Part shown: piece by piece, positions 8,114 to 14,150 of the stretch | How the letters are laid out: each line of letters opens with the position of its first letter | Position numbering within the stretch: the stretch's first letter is position 1 | Source: Acidobacteriota bacterium | GTDB taxonomy: Bacteria > Acidobacteriota > UBA4820 > DSQY01 | Direction: 5' to 3' | Length of the DNA: 16,008 nt | Assembly (NCBI GenBank): GCA_021814355.1 | Contig: JAKAIJ010000031.1 | Coordinates: 1-16,008, forward strand | The notes under the pieces: model-generated | What the model was told of the DNA's origin: nothing | Seen by the model: the letters and a program-made list of their open reading frames with translations, nothing else | The model's database searches: none | Program-made: the position numbers and the translations under genes

Positions 8114-8129
8114 CGTACATCCCAGTACG
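8114..8129. repeat. Short dyad cgtac-N6-gtacg
   Basis: Perfect 5-bp arms with a 6-nt loop lie in the context gcgacgtacat...agtacg. A similar core is familiar from palindromic intergenic repeats in some proteobacterial genomes (recollection). It probably belongs to the same repeat debris as its surroundings. Confidence 0.4.
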
Positions 8130-8337
8130 ACTCGGCGCGGCCCGCTCGCTTTCCTCGGATCTGGCCCGATCCGCGCGGAACGCCGCCTTCTCTCGCTTCG
8201 CTCGCGAAGGCGTTTCCGCCGGCGTCGCCTTGCGGCCCCCGCCGCCCCGTGATACGTTCATGGTCCTGGCGCCTTCCGGGCTCCGGCCCGCCCCCATGGG
8301 AGAGGGAGCACCGGCGGCGCACCGGGGAGGGGATTGG

Positions 8338-9066
8338 GTGGCAAAACCCGTTCTGGTTCTCCTGCACGGCATGTTCGGCGCGGCCGACAACTGGCGGGAG
8401 TGTGCGGGCCACCTGGGCGGCCGGTGGGACGTGCTGGTCCCGGAGCTTCCGGTCTGGGATCTCTCCCGGGCGGAGACCTGCGTTCACAGCCTCGTGGCCC
8501 ACGTGGAGGGGCTCCTGGACAGCAGGGGCGTCGCCCGCGCGGCCCTCGCCGGCAACTCGCTCGGCGGCCACATCGCCCTTGAGATGGCCCTGCGGCGGCC
8601 CGACCGGGTGGAGGCGCTCGTTCTCATGGGCAGCTCGGGGCTCTTCGAGCGCGGGCTCGAGGGCCAGGCGCCGCGCCGTCCCACGCGGGAGTGGGTCCGG
8701 GCCAAGATGCACCAGGTCTTTTTCGACGAGCGGCACGTCACCGAGGAGCTCGTGGACCAGGTCCACGGAACCGTGCTCGACCCGCGCCGCATCACGAAGA
8801 TCGTCCGAATGGCCAAGTCCGCCAAACAGGGGAACCTGAGCGGCCTCCTGCACGGCATCCGCTGCCCGGTGCTGCTGGTGTGGGGGGAGGAGGACCGCAT
8901 CACCCCATGCCGCTCGGCCCACGAGTTCAAGCGCCACATCCCCCACGCGGAGCTCGAGTTCCTCAGCCGGTGCGGCCACGCGCCCAACATCGAGCGGCCG
9001 CGCGAGGTCAGCGCCCTCATGGAAGGTTTCCTTGCGCGCCACTGCCCCCTCGCCTCCGCCGGGTAG
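8338..9066 (+). CDS. Alpha/beta-hydrolase fold protein
   Basis: 242-residue cytoplasmic hydrolase with a full catalytic triad: S74 in GNSLGGH (nucleophile elbow), D186 in WGEEDRITP and H214 in CGHAPNIERP. An oxyanion HG motif follows the first strand (VLVLLHGMFG, residues 5-14). The fold order and length suit small esterases, meta-cleavage-product hydrolases or lipases; substrate cannot be told. The GTG at 8338 was chosen because ggggagg sits 7 nt upstream and the protein then begins exactly at the first core strand. In-frame ATGs at 8260 and 8296 would add up to 26 low-complexity residues. The open frame extending back to 7777 runs through repeat DNA and is rejected. Its 3' end overlaps the ABC ATPase gene by 35 bp, so it is probably the first gene of that operon. 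Confidence 0.88.
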   Translation: MAKPVLVLLHGMFGAADNWRECAGHLGGRWDVLVPELPVWDLSRAETCVHSLVAHVEGLLDSRGVARAALAGNSLGGHIALEMALRRPDRVEALVLMGSSGLFERGLEGQAPRRPTREWVRAKMHQVFFDERHVTEELVDQVHGTVLDPRRITKIVRMAKSAKQGNLSGLLHGIRCPVLLVWGEEDRITPCRSAHEFKRHIPHAELEFLSRCGHAPNIERPREVSALMEGFLARHCPLASAG

Positions 9067-9787
9067 CCCCGCCCGCCGGGAGCCGGGCCGGGCGGTCCTG
9101 GTGGAGGCGCGCGGCCTCGAGCGCCGCTTCGACGGGGGGCGCGTCCAGGCGTTGCGCGGCGCTGACTTCGTCGTCCGCGAGGGCGAGTTCGTGGCCGTCA
9201 TGGGGCCCAGCGGGAGCGGGAAATCCACCCTCCTCCAGCTTCTCGGCGCGCTCGACCGGCCCAGCGGGGGCGAGGTCCTCTTCCGGGGCGAGCCGCTGGG
9301 GGCGGTCCACGACCTGGCGGGGTTCCGGGCCCGCACCCTCGGATTCATCTTCCAGTCCTTTCACCTCCTGCCCACCCTGACCGCCGCCGAGAACGTCCAG
9401 GTGCCGATGTTCGAGATGCCCTGGCCCCCCCGGGAGCGCCGCGCTCGCGCCGAGGCGCTGCTGGCCGCCGTGGGGTTAGGCGAGCGCCTCGACCACCGGC
9501 CAGCGACCCTCTCGGGGGGCGAGCGCCAGCGGGTGGCCATCGCCCGGAGCCTCGCCAACGGACCCCAGCTCCTGCTGGCCGACGAGCCCACGGGCAACCT
9601 GGACAGCGAGAGCGCCGGGAAGATCCTCGACTTGTTGGAGCGGATTCACGCCGAGCGGGGGATGACGCTGGTGGTAGTGACTCACGACCCGCGGGTGGCC
9701 GGTCGGGCCCGGCGGACGCTGCGGATGCTGGACGGCCGGGTCGTCTCCGACGAGGACCAGCGGGAGGGCGCGCCGTGCTCTTCCTGA
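9032..9787 (+). CDS. ABC transporter ATP-binding protein, LolD/MacB type
   Basis: 251-residue ATPase of the type that powers lipoprotein release (LolCDE) or MacB-like efflux. Walker A is GPSGSGKST (58-66). The Q-loop region FIFQSFHLLPTLTAAENV is characteristic of the LolD/MacB/FtsE group. The signature LSGGERQRVAIARSL, Walker B LLLADEPTGNLD and the switch His in VVVTHD are all intact. The start is uncertain. The TTG at 9032 has ggaagg 5 nt upstream and overlaps the hydrolase gene. A GTG at 9101 (residue 24) would give a more typical length, beginning VEARGLERRF, but has a poorer SD. The extra N-terminus is Pro/Arg-rich and unconserved-looking. The gene end overlaps the permease start by 13 bp, so the two are coupled and should form one transporter. 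Confidence 0.93.
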   Translation: MRATAPSPPPGSPARREPGRAVLVEARGLERRFDGGRVQALRGADFVVREGEFVAVMGPSGSGKSTLLQLLGALDRPSGGEVLFRGEPLGAVHDLAGFRARTLGFIFQSFHLLPTLTAAENVQVPMFEMPWPPRERRARAEALLAAVGLGERLDHRPATLSGGERQRVAIARSLANGPQLLLADEPTGNLDSESAGKILDLLERIHAERGMTLVVVTHDPRVAGRARRTLRMLDGRVVSDEDQREGAPCSS

Positions 9788-10896
9788 CGGTGGTGCTCAA
9801 GAACCTGCTGCGCCGGCCCGCGCGCAGTCTGCTCACCCTCGCCGGCATCGCCATCGGCGTGGCGGCGGTGGTAGCCTTGACGAGCGTCGCCTGGGGGTTC
9901 GAGGGGAGCTGGGAGCGCGCCTACGCGGCGCGGGGCACCGACCTCATCGTCACGAAGGTGACGAGCCAAAGCCCCATGCCGGCGCCCTTCTCGGAGAGCA
10001 AGAGGGCGGAGCTGCTCCGGATGCCCCACGTCCGGCAGGTCAACGGCCTCCTGAGCGACCTCGTCAGCATCGAGGAGTCGCCCACCGTGCTGGTGTTCGG
10101 CTGGGAGCCGGGAGGATTCCTCTGGGAGCACCTCCACCTCGTCCAGGGCCGCTGGCCCGCCGACGAGAAGGAGAAGACCGCGGTGCTCGGGGTGGTGGCC
10201 GCCGACATCCTGAAGAAGGGGGTCGGCTCCACCGTCGTCGTCGAGACCGGAGAGTACACGGTCTGCGGGATCTTCGACAGCGGGGCGCTGGTGGAGAACG
10301 GCGCGGTCATCCTGACCCTGCCCCAGCTCCAGCAGGTCACCGAGAACGAAGGGAAGGTCAATTTCTTCAACCTGCGGCTCGACCCCGGCACCACCCCGGC
10401 CGAACTGGAGGACCTGCGCGCCGCCATCCGGGCGCGGTTTCCCGGCTTCAGCGCCTTCACCGCGGGGGAGGTGGCGCAGAACAACAGCGCCATCCGGGTG
10501 GCCAAGGCGATGAGCTGGGCCACGTCGCTCCTCGCGCTGCTCGTGGGCGCGGTGGGCGTGATGAACACGGTGCTCATGAGCGTCTTCGAGCGCACCCACG
10601 AGATCGGCGTGCTCCTCGCCATCGGGTGGCGGCGCAGCCGGATCGTCCGCCTCATCCTCTACGAGTCCATGGTCCTGAGCCTTTCGGGCGGGATTGCGGG
10701 AAGCGCGCTCGGGTTCGCGGCGGTCAAACTCCTGCAGTGGAGCCCCATCCTGCGCGGCAAGATCGAGGGCGAGGTGAGCCCGGGGCTCTTCGCCGTGGCC
10801 CTCTCCGTGGCGCTCGGCCTGGGAATGCTCGGCGGGCTCTACCCCGCCTACCGGGGCTCCCGCCTTCCGCCCGGCGAGGCCCTGAGGTACGAATGA
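9775..10896 (+). CDS. ABC transporter permease, FtsX/MacB family
   Basis: 373-residue inner-membrane permease. The first membrane helix lies at about 17-38 (LLTLAGIAIGVAAVVALTSVAW). A large periplasmic MacB_PCD-like domain spans about 40-245, and the C-terminal FtsX domain has three helices beginning near SWATSLLALLVGAVGVMNTVLM. The ERTHEIGVLLAIGWRRSRI stretch before the third helix is the conserved FtsX-domain motif, and GLYPAYRGSRLPPGEALRYE is the usual MacB-type tail. The GTG start has gggaggg 6 nt upstream, inside the ATPase gene. The single permease, if a homodimer, fits MacB or a LolE-only system rather than a LolC plus LolE pair. The stop overlaps the next start as ATGA. Confidence 0.92.
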   Translation: MLFLTVVLKNLLRRPARSLLTLAGIAIGVAAVVALTSVAWGFEGSWERAYAARGTDLIVTKVTSQSPMPAPFSESKRAELLRMPHVRQVNGLLSDLVSIEESPTVLVFGWEPGGFLWEHLHLVQGRWPADEKEKTAVLGVVAADILKKGVGSTVVVETGEYTVCGIFDSGALVENGAVILTLPQLQQVTENEGKVNFFNLRLDPGTTPAELEDLRAAIRARFPGFSAFTAGEVAQNNSAIRVAKAMSWATSLLALLVGAVGVMNTVLMSVFERTHEIGVLLAIGWRRSRIVRLILYESMVLSLSGGIAGSALGFAAVKLLQWSPILRGKIEGEVSPGLFAVALSVALGLGMLGGLYPAYRGSRLPPGEALRYE

Positions 10897-11678
10897 GGTC
10901 CGTCCGTCCCCTCTGCGCGGTCGGGGCGCTCGGCCTCGCCGCCTGGGCCGCGCAGTACACGGCGGACCAGCTCATCGCCCGGATCATGGACGCCCAGAAG
11001 ACGTCGGGGTTCCGCACGCGCGCGCGGCTGATCCGGACCTCCGCCGGTACGGGGGCCGAGGAGGTCACCCAGCTGCTGATCAAGGGACGGCGGGAGGGGG
11101 AGGCGGCGGAGGTGCTCTACCAGGCCCTCTGGCCCCCGGCCGTGCGGGGGCAGGCGCTGGTCGTGCAGAGGAGGCCGGGCCATGCGGCGGGAGGTTTCTT
11201 CTACGAGCCGCCCGACAGCCGCAGGCCCCTCACCGCGGAGCTTCTGGCGAGGCCGTTCTTCGGGTCGGACCTTTCCGTGGAGGACCTGGTCGAGGAGTTC
11301 TGGTCCTGGCCCTCCCAGAGGGTCGCGGGTCGGGAGGCGCTGGAGGGCCGCGCCTGCTACATCCTCGAGTCGAGGCCCCCGGCCGGCGCGGCCACCGCCT
11401 ACTCCCTGGTGAAGAGCTGGATCGCCCCCGACCTCGCCCTGCCCGTGCGGATCGAGAAGTACTTCCGCGACGGACGCGTCGCCAAGCGGTTTACGGCGGA
11501 GAGGCTCCTGAAGCAGGCGGGCGGCCGCTGGGCGGCGGCGAGAGTCGTAGTGTCGCCCGCGGGCGGCCACAGCCGCACCGTGCTGGAGGGGACCAAGTCC
11601 GAGCGGGACCTCCTCCTGCCCGCGGAGCAGTTTACGCTGGAAGGGCTCAAGAACTCCCTAGCCGCCGCGACCCCGTAA
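10893..11678 (+). CDS. Outer membrane lipoprotein-sorting (LolA-like) periplasmic protein
   Basis: 261-residue protein with a probable Sec signal (short basic MRSVR, then CAVGALGLAAWAAQ). It is followed by TADQLIARIMDAQKTSGF, the usual opening of LolA-like outer-membrane lipoprotein-sorting proteins (the PF17131-type family). The family block FFGSDLSVEDL appears at 122-132, and a C-terminal half with LPVRIEKYFRDGRVAKRF also fits. These proteins have an open beta-barrel thought to carry lipidated cargo across the periplasm. It is translationally coupled (ATGA) to the permease, so the operon supplies the ATPase, permease and soluble acceptor. Whether the cargo is lipoprotein, lipid or another hydrophobic molecule cannot be read from sequence. 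The frame extends upstream inside the permease gene, but that part is a shadow. Confidence 0.85.
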   Translation: MRSVRPLCAVGALGLAAWAAQYTADQLIARIMDAQKTSGFRTRARLIRTSAGTGAEEVTQLLIKGRREGEAAEVLYQALWPPAVRGQALVVQRRPGHAAGGFFYEPPDSRRPLTAELLARPFFGSDLSVEDLVEEFWSWPSQRVAGREALEGRACYILESRPPAGAATAYSLVKSWIAPDLALPVRIEKYFRDGRVAKRFTAERLLKQAGGRWAAARVVVSPAGGHSRTVLEGTKSERDLLLPAEQFTLEGLKNSLAAATP

Positions 11679-11697
11679 GGGGCCAACGCGCCGGGGC

Positions 11698-12114
11698 TCA
11701 AGCCTCCTTGTAGAGCCAGCCCGCCACGAGCGTCCCCACGATCACTTCGACGATCCCGACGACCATCCAGGCGAAGGGAAGGAGCCGTCCCTGCTGGCCC
11801 CAGGAGGCCATGGAGACGTTGTAGGGCACGTGGGTCATGAGGGCGAGCGCGAGGCCCACCAGAAGCGCCGTTTTGGGCCCGCCGCCCAGGCGCGGCCGGA
11901 CCGCGGCGTAGAACCAGGCGCAGAGGAGGCCGATGCAGAAGATTCCGCCGATCCAGAGCGGCGTGAACGGAAGGCGGGGCTCCTTGAGGAAGATCCCCTC
12001 TTTCTGGAGCGCCATGTACCGGTCCATCAGGTAGAAGATGCCCACCGCGAAGTCCACCACGTTCATGACGAGGCCGGCCAACAGGCCCCCCAGGGCGATC
12101 CGTTTCCAGTTCAT
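11698..12114 (-). CDS. Small integral membrane protein, unknown function
   Basis: 138 residues with four hydrophobic segments: GGLLAGLVMNVVDFAVGIFYL, PLWIGGIFCIGLLCAWFYAAV, TALLVGLALALMTHVPYNV and FAWMVVGIVEVIVGTLVAGWL. I do not recognise a named family. Similar small proteins opening with a GGLLAGLV motif are usually annotated hypothetical. The ATG is fixed by a near-perfect SD (aggaggt, 4-5 nt upstream on the minus strand). The frame continues upstream to 12390 but would run into the divergent gene, so it is not used. It converges with the LolA-like gene, with only 19 bp between them, and diverges from the 12221 gene across a 106-bp gap. A perfect 6-bp inverted repeat (cggccc/gggccg, 12149-12163) lies in that gap. 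Confidence 0.75.
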   Translation of the reverse strand: MNWKRIALGGLLAGLVMNVVDFAVGIFYLMDRYMALQKEGIFLKEPRLPFTPLWIGGIFCIGLLCAWFYAAVRPRLGGGPKTALLVGLALALMTHVPYNVSMASWGQQGRLLPFAWMVVGIVEVIVGTLVAGWLYKEA

Positions 12115-12220
12115 GGTCACCTCCTCAATTTTCCCCTTTCTACCACGTCGGCCCCCCGGGCCGCCAGGGGCGTCTTGCGCGCGGTCCCTCTCCGCGCTAG
12201 CCTTCTCCGGGAGGGCCTTC

Positions 12221-12961
12221 ATGAAGACCTGGGCCAAGGTCGTGGCGGGCTTCGCGGCGGTGCTGGTCCTGCTCTGTGTCCTGGGTGGCGCGGCGCTGGT
12301 GGGCTCGGGGGCCTGGGACAACGCGACCCGCTTCGGCGGCGGGATCCTCCAGATGAAGCGGAGCGCCGAAGGACTCCAGGCGCTGGACAAGGAGTTCCCC
12401 TTTACCCCCCCGGCCGGCGGCGCCGTCCCCGAGGAGCGGCTCCTCGCCTACGCGACGATCTGCGAGGCCGTCGTACCCGCCGCCGCGCCCTACGACGCCT
12501 GGATGCGCGACCACCAGGGGCAGAAAGGGGACTTCCGGGATGCGCGGGAAGCGCTCGAGCTCATGGCGGCGCTCCTGGACGCGTCCTGCCGCGCCCTGCG
12601 CGAACAGAAGATGTCCGCCCGCGAGTTCGGCTGGATCCGCCGGGCCGTGGAGGCCGCACGCGAGGAAGCGGCCGAGAAGGCGGGCTCCCCCGTGGCCCGG
12701 GAGATGCTGGAGACGCTGAGGCGAGAGGCCGCCAGCCCGGCCCTTCCGGAGGCGGAGCGGAAGGCTCTCCAGGAGAAGGTGGCGCGTTACGAGGCCGCCC
12801 TCGCACAGGCCGGGGAGCCGCTCTCCTCCAACGCGGCGCTCTACCTGAAGCACGCGGAGCGGCTGAAGGGGTGCGAGCTCGGGGAGTTCGGCGGGATGAT
12901 GCTCCAGGGTGGCGGAGAACCGCGGCGCCAGCGCCGGGCGGGGGTGGGCGAAGCGCCATGA
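12221..12961 (+). CDS. Hypothetical membrane-anchored or secreted helical protein
   Basis: 246 residues. An N-terminal hydrophobic segment (about 5-29, VVAGFAAVLVLLCVLGGAALVG) acts as a signal or anchor. FPFTPPAGGAVPEERLLAYATI (about 60-81) follows, a phrase I associate with hypothetical secreted proteins of Myxococcota and Acidobacteriota. After it comes an Ala/Glu/Arg-rich, largely helical and possibly coiled-coil body (about 125-215). Three Cys lie in the mature part. The ATG was chosen for its SD (gggaggg, 5-6 nt upstream) and because it begins the signal segment directly. The gene overlaps nfo by ATGA, a tight coupling with a DNA-repair enzyme that its own sequence does not explain. No catalytic motif is visible, so no function is proposed. 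Confidence 0.72.
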   Translation: MKTWAKVVAGFAAVLVLLCVLGGAALVGSGAWDNATRFGGGILQMKRSAEGLQALDKEFPFTPPAGGAVPEERLLAYATICEAVVPAAAPYDAWMRDHQGQKGDFRDAREALELMAALLDASCRALREQKMSAREFGWIRRAVEAAREEAAEKAGSPVAREMLETLRREAASPALPEAERKALQEKVARYEAALAQAGEPLSSNAALYLKHAERLKGCELGEFGGMMLQGGGEPRRQRRAGVGEAP

Positions 12962-13848
12962 GCGGCCGGTTCGTCGGCGCCCACGTCAGCGCCGCGGGCG
13001 GCGTCCGCAACGCCCCCCGCAACGCGGCGGCGCTCGGGGCCACCGCCTTCGCCCTCTTCGTGAAGAACCAGCGCCAGTGGAGCGCCCCGCCCCTGGACCC
13101 GGCCGAGGCCGAGGCGTTCCAGGCCGCCTGCAACGAGCTCGGCTTCTCCCCCGACCGAATTCTGCCCCACGACACGTACCTCATCAACCTCGGCGCGCCG
13201 AACGCAGAAAACCTGAAGAAGTCCCGCGCCGCGTTCTTGGACGAGATGCGGCGCTGCCGGTCCCTCGGCCTCTCCATGCTCAACTTCCACCCCGGCAGCC
13301 ACCTCGGCCTGCTCAGCCCCGAAGCGTGCCTCGACCGGGTGGCCGAGTCGGTGAACCGGGCGCTCGAGAAGACCGAGGGCGTCTGCGCGGTGGTGGAGAA
13401 CACGGCGGGCCAGGGAGGGGCCGTGGGGCGCACCTTCGAGGAGCTGGCCTACCTGCTGGACCGCATCGAGGATCCCTCCCGCGCCGGCGTCTGCCTCGAC
13501 ACCTGCCACCTCTTCGCCGCGGGCCACGACCTCAGGACGCCGGAGGCCTACGCCGCGACCATGGCGGATTTCGACCGGATCGTGGGCCGCGGGCGGCTGA
13601 AGGCGATGCACCTCAACGACTGCAAATCGGCCTTCGGGAGCCGGGTGGACCGCCACCAGAGCCTGGGCGAGGGCACCCTGGGGCTCGGGGCCTTCCGTTC
13701 CGTAATGACCGACCCGCGCACCGCCGGGCTCCCGCTCATCCTCGAGACCACGGACCCCGGCCGCTGGCCCGAGGAGATCGAGCTGCTGCGGGGGTTCGAG
13801 GCGGCCGGCGCGGACCCAGGAGGCTCCCGCGCGAGGGCGAAGAAGTAG
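12958..13848 (+). CDS. nfo: Endonuclease IV (AP endonuclease)
   Basis: 296-residue base-excision-repair enzyme that cleaves the backbone 5' of abasic sites and removes 3' blocking groups using three zinc ions. All nine expected metal ligands can be placed: H71 (LPHDTYLINLG), H111 (NFHPGSH), E147 (VVENTAGQG), D181 and H184 (CLDTCHLFAAGHD), H218 (MHLNDCK), D231 and H233 (RVDRHQSLGEG) and E263 (LILETTDP). The opening FVGAHVSAAGGV and the GEG loop also match. Length is close to the E. coli protein (285 residues), with a short basic tail (SRARAKK). The start lies in an ATGA overlap with the upstream membrane-anchored gene. No separate promoter is visible. Confidence 0.97.
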   Translation: MSGRFVGAHVSAAGGVRNAPRNAAALGATAFALFVKNQRQWSAPPLDPAEAEAFQAACNELGFSPDRILPHDTYLINLGAPNAENLKKSRAAFLDEMRRCRSLGLSMLNFHPGSHLGLLSPEACLDRVAESVNRALEKTEGVCAVVENTAGQGGAVGRTFEELAYLLDRIEDPSRAGVCLDTCHLFAAGHDLRTPEAYAATMADFDRIVGRGRLKAMHLNDCKSAFGSRVDRHQSLGEGTLGLGAFRSVMTDPRTAGLPLILETTDPGRWPEEIELLRGFEAAGADPGGSRARAKK

Positions 13849-13885
13849 CCGACGGCAGCAACGCGCGCGCCACCTCCGCTTCTCC

Positions 13886-13906
13886 GGATGACACAAAGTG
13901 TCATCC
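13886..13906. promoter_or_regulatory. Perfect palindrome, candidate activator (enhancer) site
   Basis: Arms ggatgacac and gtgtcatcc (9 bp, no mismatch) enclose aaa. The core tgacac-N3-gtgtca looks like a dimeric regulator site. Its centre is about 170 bp upstream of the start predicted from the sigma-54 promoter at 14041, the usual distance for a bacterial enhancer-binding protein. It lies 37 bp after nfo, and lack of a T-run argues against a terminator. Confidence 0.6.
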
Positions 13907-13923
13907 TCCAATGACCACAGAAT

Positions 13924-13943
13924 GTTCCCGGCCAGAGGGGAAC
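13924..13943. promoter_or_regulatory. Second dyad, gttccc-N8-gggaac
   Basis: Perfect 6-bp arms have an 8-nt spacer, centred about 133 bp before the predicted Kelch-gene transcription start. It could be another regulator site. Six-bp arms arise easily by chance in GC-rich DNA, so support is modest. Confidence 0.3.
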
Positions 13944-14040
13944 CTCCATCTCCCCAGAGCAGTGCAGCGCTGAATGGGCGCGCCCTCGCCCGAGCACACC
14001 CTCCCGCCGGCAGGGCAGGGACGCCGGCATCCCGATTCAC

Positions 14041-14055
14041 TGGCACGCCTCTTGC
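14041..14055 (+). promoter_or_regulatory. Sigma-54 (RpoN) -24/-12 promoter for the Kelch gene
   Basis: The site tggcacg, cctc, ttgc matches the RpoN consensus TGGCACG-N4-TTGC exactly at all eleven defined positions. The invariant GG and GC are correctly spaced by 10 nt. Transcription would begin near 14067, leaving about an 80-nt leader before the ATG at 14147. It faces the Kelch gene and is the only site of this quality I found in the window. Confidence 0.75.
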
Positions 14056-14081
14056 GCAAACGGGCCCGAGGACCGTTGGCC

Positions 14082-14150
14082 ATGCAGAGACGGGGTAAGG
14101 GTGAGAAGAAGGGACGTCCGAAGGCACGGGTGAACGGGAGGGCTCCATGA
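14082..14150 (+). CDS. Possible short upstream ORF (22 aa, highly basic)
   Basis: An ATG at 14082 with gagga 9 nt upstream opens a 22-codon frame with nine Arg or Lys residues. Its tga overlaps the Kelch-gene ATG (atga at 14147-14150). It could be a leader peptide coupling translation to the Kelch gene, or chance. No homologue is known to me, and the predicted transcript start (about 14067) leaves it almost no 5' leader. Confidence 0.22.
   Translation: MQRRGKGEKKGRPKARVNGRAP

Larger units (their letters stand above)
7634..8337. other. Gene-free spacer with hairpins and repeat debris
   Basis: About 700 bp with no convincing gene. Open frames here translate to Arg/Pro/Ala-rich sequence typical of GC-rich noncoding DNA. 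Visible structure includes a hairpin at 7683-7697 (ggagaa/ttctcc, 3-nt loop), a 7-bp stem at 7891-7897/7911-7917 (gccgggc/gcccggc), repeat copy B (7956-8026) and a dyad at 8114-8129. There is also a 7-bp stem at 8184-8190/8206-8212 (cgccttc/gaaggcg) followed by ttt. A weak sigma-70-like pair (ttgcgg at 8230, tacgtt at 8253, spacing 17) lies ahead of the hydrolase gene and could be its promoter, at low confidence. Confidence 0.5.

Noticed and set aside
7777..8337. N-terminal extension of the hydrolase
   Set aside because: Low-complexity Arg/Pro/Ala sequence encoded by repeat DNA. The GTG at 8338 has a good SD and starts at the fold's first strand.
8101..9348. 415-codon minus-strand frame opposite the hydrolase and ATPase
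   Set aside because: No recognisable motif. The plus-strand genes have full catalytic signatures.
11679..11697. Terminator between the convergent LolA-like and small membrane-protein genes
   Set aside because: Only a 4-bp cccc/gggg stem straddling the stop codon and no T-run; too weak to report as a feature.
12841..14148. 435-codon minus-strand open frame across nfo and the regulatory gap
   Set aside because: It is antisense to nfo, whose nine metal ligands are intact. It lacks motifs and would cover the sigma-54 promoter.
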